Origin: Haliscomenobacter hydrossis DSM 1100
GTDB taxonomy: Bacteria; Bacteroidota; Bacteroidia; Chitinophagales; Saprospiraceae
Length of the DNA: 41,568 bases
Reading direction: 5' to 3'
Assembly (NCBI GenBank): GCA_945878825.1
Contig: CAMDWC010000002.1
Location: 1 to 41,568, forward strand
Under the pieces are notes generated by a model. That model was not told where the DNA came from, did no database searches, and saw nothing but the letters and a program-made list of their open reading frames with translations. The position numbers were made by a program, and so were the translations under genes. Shown here piece after piece: positions 25,898 to 33,884 of this stretch (its first letter is position 1; every line of letters starts with the position of its first letter).

Positions 25898-26818
25898 ATG
25901 CGTATTATATTCATGGGCACTCCGGCATTTGCTGTCCCTACCCTTTTGAAACTCAATGATTCAGGTTTTACTATCCCAGCAGTAATTACAGCACCAGATA
26001 AACTTGGTGGAAGAGGAAAAAAAGAATGGTTGATTTCAGCCGTTAAAGATGCTGCTTTAGCCTTGAATATCCCGGTTTTACAGCCTGTAAATCTTAAAAG
26101 TGAAGCTTTTTTACATACGGTAAAAGATTTAAAACCGGATCTGTTTATTGTAGTAGCTTTTAGGATGCTTCCTGAAGTACTTTGGAGTCTACCTCATTTG
26201 GGGACAATTAATTTACATGCTTCTCTGTTACCTGATTATCGTGGTGCTGCACCCATTAACTGGGCCTTAATAAATGGGGAAACTACGTCGGGCGTAACTA
26301 CTTTCTTTATAAGAAAAGATATTGATACAGGTCCTATTATTCTGTCTAAATCCATATACATTTTGCCTGAAGATAATGCTGGTTCTTTGCACGATCATTT
26401 AATGTTGTTAGGAGCAAATCTTGTGATTGATTCTTTAAAAAATCTTATGGATTCCTCCTTTGTCCCTATTCCTCAAGGAAAGGGTTCTAGTAAAATGGCT
26501 CCTAAATTACAGCATGAAACAGGCAGGATTGATTTATCAAATTCAACATTAGATGTAATTAATTTAATCCGTGGATTAAGTCCGTTTCCGGGCGCATGGG
26601 TAGCATCAACATTGGGTGAAATAAAAATTCTAGCTGCTCATGTGGAGGAACTTAAGATAGATTTTAAAGATAAACTCTATCTTAGTGATGACAAGACATT
26701 TATTTATTTAAGAACTGGAGATGGTTACATTTCTCTCGACAAGATTCAAATTCCTGGTAAGAAGCCAATAGATGTGAAATCATATCTTAATGGCAATAAA
26801 GCGGATAACTGGTTCTAA
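25898..26818 (+). CDS. fmt: Methionyl-tRNA formyltransferase
   Basis: 306 residues, the expected size. The N-terminal Rossmann-like catalytic domain starts MRIIFMGTPAFAVPTL. The formyl-transfer triad is Asn105 and His107 in INLHASLLPDYRGAAP and Asp143 in KDIDTGPI, aligned one residue off from the E. coli enzyme. The C-terminal OB-like tRNA-binding domain (about 205-306) includes INLIRGLSPFPGAW. It formylates initiator Met-tRNA using 10-formyltetrahydrofolate. It is divergent from the hydrolase operon and 10 bp upstream of an MBL-fold gene, with which it probably shares a transcript. The usual neighbour def (peptide deformylase) is absent here. Confidence 0.96.
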   Translation: MRIIFMGTPAFAVPTLLKLNDSGFTIPAVITAPDKLGGRGKKEWLISAVKDAALALNIPVLQPVNLKSEAFLHTVKDLKPDLFIVVAFRMLPEVLWSLPHLGTINLHASLLPDYRGAAPINWALINGETTSGVTTFFIRKDIDTGPIILSKSIYILPEDNAGSLHDHLMLLGANLVIDSLKNLMDSSFVPIPQGKGSSKMAPKLQHETGRIDLSNSTLDVINLIRGLSPFPGAWVASTLGEIKILAAHVEELKIDFKDKLYLSDDKTFIYLRTGDGYISLDKIQIPGKKPIDVKSYLNGNKADNWF

Positions 26819-26828
26819 ATAATTTTAT

Positions 26829-27728
26829 ATGGTTCATATTATTGATTTAAAATTTCAAGGCTTCTCAGAGTCAATTGCTGCATTTATTTTGGAATCTGAC
26901 ATAGGTCCCATTTTATTTGAAACCGGTCCTTATTCTACCTTTCATACACTCAAAATGGAAATAGAGAAAATAGGTTATGTTATTTCGGACATTAAGCATG
27001 TTTTTATTTCTCATATTCATTTTGATCATGCTGGTGCAGCCTGGAAATTTGCAGAACATGGAGCTATTATCTATGTTCATCCAGCTGGTTTGCCTCATTT
27101 AAATAATCCTGAAAAATTATGGGGATCTGCCGTTAGAATTTACGGTGCTTCTATGGAGATATTATGGGGCGTTATGGAACCTATTCCATCAGATAAACTT
27201 GTTCCCCTTATGCATTTAGCGTGTATACAATTAGGGGAATTTGAAATTAAAGCCATCCATACTCCGGGGCATGCTGTTCATCATATCGCTTTTTCTTTGA
27301 ATGATATCGTTTTTGGAGGTGATGTGGCAGGAGTTTGCATAGGAGATGGTCCTGTGGTTCCACCTTGTCCTCCGCCTGATATTCATATTGAAGATTGGTG
27401 CTCATCTATTGGGTTGATTAAAAAGGTTAATCCTAAATTTCTTTATCTAACCCATTTTGGCTTAGTGAAAAAGCCTGTTCAAGAACATCTGACTATCCTT
27501 GAAAATACTCTGTTAAAATATTCAGAATGGGTTTTGAAGGAAATGGAAACTCATTCGGATATAAGTATAATTATTGACTCCTTTCAGGCTATGGTTGAAA
27601 AATTATGGATAGAAAACAAATTGGATGAAATGGTAATTACGAGATACGGCCTGGCTAATCCAAGTTTCATGACAGTGAGCGGACTCATCAGATATTGGAC
27701 AAAAGTAAAAGGGGTTAAATGGAATTAA
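26829..27728 (+). CDS. MBL-fold metallo-hydrolase
   Basis: 299 residues. The zinc motif HxHxDH is HIHFDH at residues 62-67. Further metal ligands are seen in HTPGHAVHH (about 140), GGDVAG (about 163) and YLTHFG (about 213). The C-terminal 80 residues are helical. The layout fits glyoxalase II-like or lactonase-like hydrolases that open a thioester or lactone ring, but the substrate cannot be named. It follows fmt by 10 bp, so co-transcription is likely without obvious functional linkage. Its stop codon overlaps the stop of the convergent small membrane protein gene. Confidence 0.88.
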   Translation: MVHIIDLKFQGFSESIAAFILESDIGPILFETGPYSTFHTLKMEIEKIGYVISDIKHVFISHIHFDHAGAAWKFAEHGAIIYVHPAGLPHLNNPEKLWGSAVRIYGASMEILWGVMEPIPSDKLVPLMHLACIQLGEFEIKAIHTPGHAVHHIAFSLNDIVFGGDVAGVCIGDGPVVPPCPPPDIHIEDWCSSIGLIKKVNPKFLYLTHFGLVKKPVQEHLTILENTLLKYSEWVLKEMETHSDISIIIDSFQAMVEKLWIENKLDEMVITRYGLANPSFMTVSGLIRYWTKVKGVKWN

Positions 27729-27970
27729 TTAACAGGTAGCCACTCTTTGATAATTTCAATTGATTTTTTAATAAATTTTTGATCAATAAAATCAACTGAT
27801 TTAGATATATTATTGTCTTTGTCCTCCACTTTCAAAGTTAAATCTATTTTGTTTTTAAGTTGCGTATTATCCAGGTATGGTTTATTTTCATGTAAATACC
27901 AATAACTAAGACTACTTAATATTATTAGTATTATTAGCAATGAGGTTTCACCATTAAACTCCTTTTTCAT
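27725..27970 (-). CDS. Small single-pass membrane protein of unknown function
   Basis: 81 residues. A short basic N-terminus and one hydrophobic segment at about 9-26 (SLLIILIILSSLSYWYL) are followed by a charged, Lys/Asp-rich outer part ending EIIKEWLPVN. It fills an otherwise empty gap between convergent and same-strand genes, has a normal ATG (ATGAAAAAGG), and its composition is coding-like, so I think it is real. It could be a lone gene or the tail of the RNase D/ABC transcript (73 bp gap). I do not recognise a family. Confidence 0.55.
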   Translation of the reverse strand: MKKEFNGETSLLIILIILSSLSYWYLHENKPYLDNTQLKNKIDLTLKVEDKDNNISKSVDFIDQKFIKKSIEIIKEWLPVN

Positions 27971-28043
27971 TTTATTATGCTTTATTTTTCATAAATATAC
28001 AATCAAAGACTAATTAATTTTTAAAAAGGTTGCAAGTTAAAAG

Positions 28044-29522
28044 CTATAAATGTGATAGAAGTCTTTTTGTAATTTCAGATTTTGGGTATTTCCTAAGCTC
28101 TTTAGTTTTTCCTGATTCTACAACATTCCCTGAAGACAAAACATAAATATATTCACACACTGCCATAACCATATTTATATCGTGAGATATAAACAGCATT
28201 GAAATATTTGTTTTACTTCGAATTTCTGTTAGCAAATTTACAATAGATACTTGTCTTTCTATATCTAAACTTGCCAGCGATTCATCTAATATTAATAAAC
28301 TTGGATTCACACAAATGGCTCTGGCAATGGCTATCCGCTGCTGTTCACCACCGGAACATTCATGAGGGAATTTGGATAAAAATGATTCATCCAAACCAAC
28401 TAAATCTAACATTTCAATAAGGTTTTTCCTGGCTAACAAACTTTTATTTTTTAAAGTCTTCAGGGACGAATTCAAGGTGTCGACTAAGCGAAATTTAGGA
28501 TTTAAGGAGAATAATGGATTCTGAAAAATCATTTGTACCCTATTCTGTTGATTATTAAAAACAATGTTTCCCTCGTAATGAGGAATAAGTCCGCAGATTG
28601 ATTTAGCCAAAGTGCTTTTTCCAGAACCAGAAATTCCTATGACTCCTACGCTTTCTCCTTTTTTGATAGTAAGTGAAATATTTGACAGAGCAGTAAAAAA
28701 AGTAGGACGGAGCCAACCTTTTTTGTATTTAACGGTCAAATTTTTGATGCTTAATAATATTTCTTTGCTATCATCTTCTTTAATTTGTTCTGCGGGTTTT
28801 AACTGATATGGAGGGATAAAATCAACTTTTTTTCCCTTATCTAAATAAATCAAAGTATTTGTCCATTTTGATATAAGATGAACATCGTGGCTTATAATTA
28901 GAACACCTGCCTTAATACTATCTGCCAAGGTAAAGAGTAATGTAAGAACTTGTTGCTGAAGGATTGGATCGAGTGCTGTGGTAGGTTCATCCGCTAATAT
29001 TAAGGATGGCTTTTGAATTAAGGCCATAGCAATTGTTATTCGCTGTAATTGACCACCAGATAATTCATGTGGATATGAATCAAAAATTCTTTTGACATCA
29101 TTTAAACCAACTTTTTTAAGCCATTCTTTACATTGATCGTATTTTCCCTTTTTTGTAGATAATTTACTTACCAAATCTACCGATTCTAATAATTGATTTC
29201 CAATAGTTATAAGAGGATTCAGGTTTAATTGAGCATTTTGTGGAATAAAAGAAACTACATTTTTATGTTCATCTTTGTGAAAATGAATTGGATTATTTTG
29301 TGAAATAAAAAGGTTTTCTGGCAGTATATCAAGAATAGCTTTCATGGTAATACTCTTCCCAGATCCAGAATGACCAACCAGTCCTATTCTTTCATTTTTT
29401 GAAATGGTGAAAGACAATTGGTTTAAAAGGGGTATATCTTCTTTATCAATCTTATGGTATATAGATAAATTATCGATGGTTAAAATGGGGGAAACTGCTA
29501 CATCTTTCACATTAAGCCCCAT
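28044..29522 (-). CDS. Oligopeptide/dipeptide-type ABC transporter ATPase with two fused nucleotide-binding domains
   Basis: 492 residues with two complete ABC ATPase domains, like DppD-DppF fusions (YejF, GsiA). Domain 1 has Walker A VGHSGSGKS, signature LSGGQLQRITIAMA and Walker B LILADEPTTALD. Domain 2 has GISGSGKSTLAKS, signature CSGGEQQRIAIARA and LLILDESLASLD. Both sets are intact. It should power uptake of peptides or a related solute (nickel, glutathione and others use the same class). No permease or binding-protein gene is in the window, so its partners must lie elsewhere. It begins 2 bp after the RNase D stop, which indicates one transcript. Confidence 0.92.
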   Translation of the reverse strand: MGLNVKDVAVSPILTIDNLSIYHKIDKEDIPLLNQLSFTISKNERIGLVGHSGSGKSITMKAILDILPENLFISQNNPIHFHKDEHKNVVSFIPQNAQLNLNPLITIGNQLLESVDLVSKLSTKKGKYDQCKEWLKKVGLNDVKRIFDSYPHELSGGQLQRITIAMALIQKPSLILADEPTTALDPILQQQVLTLLFTLADSIKAGVLIISHDVHLISKWTNTLIYLDKGKKVDFIPPYQLKPAEQIKEDDSKEILLSIKNLTVKYKKGWLRPTFFTALSNISLTIKKGESVGVIGISGSGKSTLAKSICGLIPHYEGNIVFNNQQNRVQMIFQNPLFSLNPKFRLVDTLNSSLKTLKNKSLLARKNLIEMLDLVGLDESFLSKFPHECSGGEQQRIAIARAICVNPSLLILDESLASLDIERQVSIVNLLTEIRSKTNISMLFISHDINMVMAVCEYIYVLSSGNVVESGKTKELRKYPKSEITKRLLSHL

Positions 29523-29524
29523 GT

Positions 29525-30736
29525 TTATTCTATGATTATTTTACCATTCTTAAAAATGACATTAACTGACTTCTTCTGTGTAAGCATTTCGTTAAATTCA
29601 ATACCAAAGAAATTCGATCTCCACCCACCTGAAAAATTAACATGTAAATCGTCATTTTGTCGCATAAGTTTTAACATATTTTTAGGAAATGCAATGGAGG
29701 ATGAAATACCATTTTCCATACAGTAATATTTAATAACCCCATAAATTAAATCTATTATAGCCTCCTCTCTTAAATCCTCTTCTGGTTCCTTTCCAATGTT
29801 GGAAAGTATTAAAGTTTCGTTTTCCTTAGGCCTTTCCTTGTAAAAATCATCAAATAATTTCCAATATTCATTAGAGATATTGATGGGAAATCTTCTATTA
29901 TCCTTAAAATAGTTTTTACCAGATTTAATACCTTTAATCAGGGTATGAATATATTTTGCCGGTATGATCATATCTTTATTCACATTCCTTTCTTTCGCTA
30001 CATTTTCCCGCCAAACCATTAATCTGAGATAAAATATTCTTTCATTGTGAGATAGAGAATAAATTATAGGATTGCTTACCACCTCATTTTCAACCAATTT
30101 AGCATAAGTACTGACCAATTCAAGTTGTTTAAATTCTTCTTGTGCCCAAGTTATTCTGCCATTTTTTGTTAACCTTTCAGTCATTCTTTCATATAGCTCG
30201 ATGAGAGGTAAAACATCATCTAATGCATATTGCAACTGATCTCTTGTCAATGGTCTGTTATCCCATTGAGTTACTGTATGAGATTTGTCTAAATGATAAT
30301 TAAATTCTGTTTCCACTAATTTTTTAAAGGAAATGGGATATTTGAAATCTAAAAAAGCAGACGCTATTTGAGTATCAAAGGTATTTTTGGGTAGGATACC
30401 GAAATTTTGATAGAAACCCCGATAATCATTATCGCCAGCATGGGTGATTTTTAGAATATCTGGATTTTCAATCATACGAAGAAAAGGAGTCAAATCTGAT
30501 ATTGCCAGTGGATCAATAATATAATTTCCGACATCAGATGCTGTTTGTATCAGACAAATCAAAGGTTTATACCTTTTTTCACCAACAAATTCAGTATCTA
30601 TGCCTATTTGTTTTACCTGCTGATGGGCATCAGCAAATGACTTTAAATCTTTGTCATTCTCTATTAGAATGAAATTGTTATTTTCTTTCACGTTTGGCTT
30701 TGGCACAAGTTTTAATAATTTAGTAAAGATACACAT
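29525..30736 (-). CDS. rnd: Ribonuclease D-like 3'-5' exonuclease with HRDC domain
   Basis: 403 residues. The DEDD exonuclease domain (about 22-205) has Exo I as Asp47-Thr-Glu49 (IGIDTEFVGE), Exo II in ITHAGDNDYRGFYQNFG with FDTQIASAFL after it, and Exo III as YALDDVLPL. An HRDC-like nucleic-acid-binding domain follows at about 215-290 (SHNERIFYLRLMVWRENVAKERNV), and a second helical unit fills the C-terminus. RNase D trims 3' ends of tRNA and other stable RNAs. The start codon lies in the arm of an 8-bp inverted repeat. The next in-frame Met is too far inside, so this ATG is the best choice. The ABC ATPase gene follows by 2 bp. Confidence 0.9.
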   Translation of the reverse strand: MCIFTKLLKLVPKPNVKENNNFILIENDKDLKSFADAHQQVKQIGIDTEFVGEKRYKPLICLIQTASDVGNYIIDPLAISDLTPFLRMIENPDILKITHAGDNDYRGFYQNFGILPKNTFDTQIASAFLDFKYPISFKKLVETEFNYHLDKSHTVTQWDNRPLTRDQLQYALDDVLPLIELYERMTERLTKNGRITWAQEEFKQLELVSTYAKLVENEVVSNPIIYSLSHNERIFYLRLMVWRENVAKERNVNKDMIIPAKYIHTLIKGIKSGKNYFKDNRRFPINISNEYWKLFDDFYKERPKENETLILSNIGKEPEEDLREEAIIDLIYGVIKYYCMENGISSSIAFPKNMLKLMRQNDDLHVNFSGGWRSNFFGIEFNEMLTQKKSVNVIFKNGKIIIE

Positions 30737-30748
30737 GAAAATGTGTAT
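30729..30748. repeat. Inverted repeat covering the RNase D start codon
   Basis: ATACACAT-GAAA-ATGTGTAT is a perfect 8-base inverted repeat. In the RNase D mRNA the second arm contains the start ATG, so a hairpin there could hide the ribosome-binding region. It could also be a DNA operator serving the divergent AsmA-like gene. Confidence 0.5.
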
Positions 30749-30787
30749 ACTAAACTAACTCTTAAAAATTATCGTTAGTTAATTATT

Positions 30788-33700
30788 ATGAAGTCAATTA
30801 TAACCCTTCTTAAGGTACAATTTGTCTATTTTAAAGATATCGCAAAAGCATGGATAAAGCTAAAATGGGGTATCACCTATTATAGATATTCTGCTATGGC
30901 CTTTTTGTTTTTCATCCTTTTAAGTTTTACGCTTCCTATCTTATTTAGAAAACCTTTGGCGCTTCGAGTAATTAACTCTATAGATATTAATATTATTGAA
31001 CAAGTTAATTTCTCCAGTGTCGATTTTTCCTTGTTTAGGTCTTTTCCTTTTCTAAACGTGAGATTTTCAAATTTCACTACACTGGGCAGTAAAGCATTGG
31101 GGAGTTCAGAATTGTTAAGGGTTAAATATATAGATATTGCAGTGGATATATGGTCTGTTATTGATAAATCAAGACCTATTTATATTAGATCCATTAGATT
31201 CTATGAACCGAAACTGACCATTCTTATTTCCTCATCCGGTCAAAAAAATTACGAAGTTCCTCTTGCTGACGAATTTAATGAATCAGGGGATAGTTTATCT
31301 AATGACAAGATGAATTTTAATCTTGCTTTGCAATCTATAGAAATCATCAATGGCTTCTTATTTTTAGAAGACGAAAATGCTAAAGTTAATATTAAGGCAG
31401 ATGGTATATCTCATATAGGCTCAGGTGATTTGAGTACTGGTTTTTATAACTTAAAGACTAAAACCAGGGCTAGCGAAGTTAGTATTTCCATTGGTTCATC
31501 GAAAATAATGGATAAAGCTAAATTATTATTTGATATAGATTTTAATATTGATAATTTGAATAAAATATATGTTATTAAGGAAAATGATATTAAGATTAAT
31601 CAACTTTCTTTGCAGATTAAGGGGTTAATAAAGAAAAATCCAACAGACTATTATTACGATTTAAATCTCTATGCACCTGATAACAAATTCAGTGAGTTAG
31701 TTCAATTACTACCTTCGCTGGAGAAAACTTCCTTTATTCAGTTAAAGCAAATTAAGGGAGATTTTAATCTAGGTCTGAATATTGAAGGCCCATTTCAAGT
31801 TTCACCCAGAACCTATCCTAATTTTAATGGTTTTCTACAAATTAATAACGGAAGTATTTTAGATTACTTTAATGATGAAGGAATTTCAGATATTCAATCT
31901 TACATGTCAATTTGTAATGATTCAAATGATCTGAAAAACCTTGAATTACATATACCAAAAATGGAGGCTTGTGTCGAAGGGAAGGATTTTAAATTAGCTC
32001 TTTATCTAAAAAATCCCTTTTTGGATCCTTATGTAAATGGGTTTGTTCAAGGGGAATTAAATCTAAGTTCTCTACAAAAATATCTTCCTGTTTTTTCTGG
32101 TAACGATTTAAAAGGTTTACTTACAGCAAATCTTTTTATGCAAGGCAAAATGTCTGATATTGATGATAAAATGTATGAAAATGTAAAAATGAATGGAATA
32201 TTGGGATTAAAAGACTTTAAATGGACAGAATCAAATAAATGGGTATCCATCAAAACTTTAAGTGCTATTTTAACAAAAGAAGGTCTGACATTGCCTTTAA
32301 TTAAAGGCAACTATAATGGTAATCCTTTGAGTATTTCTGGAAATATTTCAAATATCCTGGCTATTTTTAGTCCGTTAAAAACCCTGAAAGGTTCTTTTAA
32401 TGTATCTGCTTATAAAACTAATATTGATTATTGGATAGTGTCCAGCGATCTGCAACGGGAAAAATTAATATTAAAACAGAATAATTTGACTAATGACGTT
32501 CAAAAAAAAGCAGAAATAAGATCTCCCAAGATTATTCCTTATGATGTGAATATAATTTTTAAAACATCAAAACTCTTGTATAAAGGTGCATCTGTTGACT
32601 TATTTCACCTAAATGGAAATTATAAATCTAATAGTTTGTTAATTAATAATCTACGGTTTAAATACCAGAATATAAATCTAAGTACAAAAGGCAAATTAAA
32701 TAATTTAGATAATTATTTATTTGAAAACGGCATTTTGAAAGGTACATTGAATATTAGAGCTTCTCAGTTTCCATTTATCTTACCGTCATCAGATTTATTA
32801 GCGCAAAGTTCCTTAAAAGTTATACCAGAGGATACAAAAACTGGTTTAATAGATAAAATCATTCCGATTATAGGAAAAAAGGCAGTTCCCCCAATTCAAT
32901 CAATTATACCTGATAGATTGGAAGTGACTGGTAAAGTATTTATGGATAGTATCAAAAGTGCTGATCAGAATTTTAATAATATTAATTTTCAGGTAAGTTT
33001 AAAAAAGGATATTATTGAATTGAAAAATGGCATTGCTTACCATAAAAATATGCCTATTTTCTGGCAAGGAAATTTAAACAAACTAAATAATTTTGTTGTA
33101 AAATTTGATTTTAGTAGGTTTGAAATGAATCTCTTTTCTATGCCAAATCAATCTCCGCTTCAAATCTTTAATTTTACATCGGCAGATAAAAAGAACAAAC
33201 CTGCTGGTTTAAAATTAACGGGTAAAATTGTTAATTCTCCGGAATACATTTTTTCATCATTAAAGTATTTATTTTTTTTCAATATGAATGACATTATTGG
33301 GGGAACTCAAATAAAACCTTTTCATGGTTTTAATGCTAAAGAAAATGTAAGTGTCAAGAATGAATTATATTGGTGGATAAGTTATGAAGACAAAAAATTT
33401 ATATTCTGGCCCATTTTTCTTTCTTTTAAAGACATACCATTTTATTTTACTGGGTTTCAGCGTGGCGATAAGGATTGTTATTTTAGGGTAAAAGGATTAA
33501 TCCCCCTGTCTTATTTTAAAATGCAAGAATTTTCTACTTCAAATATTTTAAATAATTTTCCCAAAGTGATAGAAGTAACTATTGATATAGAAGATTGTAT
33601 ATCTAAGAATTTTATTATGACACTGCAGGTTCAAAATAACTTAAATGAACCCTTAAAACTTAAATTGGAGAAATATTTAAGGTACGAATTAAATAAAGAG

Positions 33701-33880
33701 TTGAGGAGGATTTATTCCGAAGATAAGTTTAAAAATACTTCAATGAAAACTACAAAAGCTAAGTATAATTATCTTCCCTCTGTGTACGAAAGTAACAAAC
33801 AATCACTTTGGTCAGAATTTAACAAATTAAATGATAGTTTACAATTATCGTTCAAGACTATGAAACCATTATTGAAATAA
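30788..33880 (+). CDS. AsmA-like envelope protein
   Basis: 1030 residues. An N-terminal membrane anchor at about 36-53 (AMAFLFFILLSFTLPILF) is followed by a long beta-rich periplasmic part. The start of that part (INIIEQVNFSSVDFSLFRSFPFLNVRFSNFTT) is the typical AsmA N-terminal pattern, in which membrane-proximal strands describe a layered groove. Later segments (LKGSFNVSAYKTNIDYW) match AsmA-like C-terminal repeats. Family members form lipid-transfer or assembly bridges between inner and outer membrane, and Bacteroidota typically have several. It is divergent from RNase D and convergent with smc with only 4 bases between the stops. Specific cargo unknown. Confidence 0.85.
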   Translation: MKSIITLLKVQFVYFKDIAKAWIKLKWGITYYRYSAMAFLFFILLSFTLPILFRKPLALRVINSIDINIIEQVNFSSVDFSLFRSFPFLNVRFSNFTTLGSKALGSSELLRVKYIDIAVDIWSVIDKSRPIYIRSIRFYEPKLTILISSSGQKNYEVPLADEFNESGDSLSNDKMNFNLALQSIEIINGFLFLEDENAKVNIKADGISHIGSGDLSTGFYNLKTKTRASEVSISIGSSKIMDKAKLLFDIDFNIDNLNKIYVIKENDIKINQLSLQIKGLIKKNPTDYYYDLNLYAPDNKFSELVQLLPSLEKTSFIQLKQIKGDFNLGLNIEGPFQVSPRTYPNFNGFLQINNGSILDYFNDEGISDIQSYMSICNDSNDLKNLELHIPKMEACVEGKDFKLALYLKNPFLDPYVNGFVQGELNLSSLQKYLPVFSGNDLKGLLTANLFMQGKMSDIDDKMYENVKMNGILGLKDFKWTESNKWVSIKTLSAILTKEGLTLPLIKGNYNGNPLSISGNISNILAIFSPLKTLKGSFNVSAYKTNIDYWIVSSDLQREKLILKQNNLTNDVQKKAEIRSPKIIPYDVNIIFKTSKLLYKGASVDLFHLNGNYKSNSLLINNLRFKYQNINLSTKGKLNNLDNYLFENGILKGTLNIRASQFPFILPSSDLLAQSSLKVIPEDTKTGLIDKIIPIIGKKAVPPIQSIIPDRLEVTGKVFMDSIKSADQNFNNINFQVSLKKDIIELKNGIAYHKNMPIFWQGNLNKLNNFVVKFDFSRFEMNLFSMPNQSPLQIFNFTSADKKNKPAGLKLTGKIVNSPEYIFSSLKYLFFFNMNDIIGGTQIKPFHGFNAKENVSVKNELYWWISYEDKKFIFWPIFLSFKDIPFYFTGFQRGDKDCYFRVKGLIPLSYFKMQEFSTSNILNNFPKVIEVTIDIEDCISKNFIMTLQVQNNLNEPLKLKLEKYLRYELNKELRRIYSEDKFKNTSMKTTKAKYNYLPSVYESNKQSLWSEFNKLNDSLQLSFKTMKPLLK

Positions 33881-33884
33881 AATT

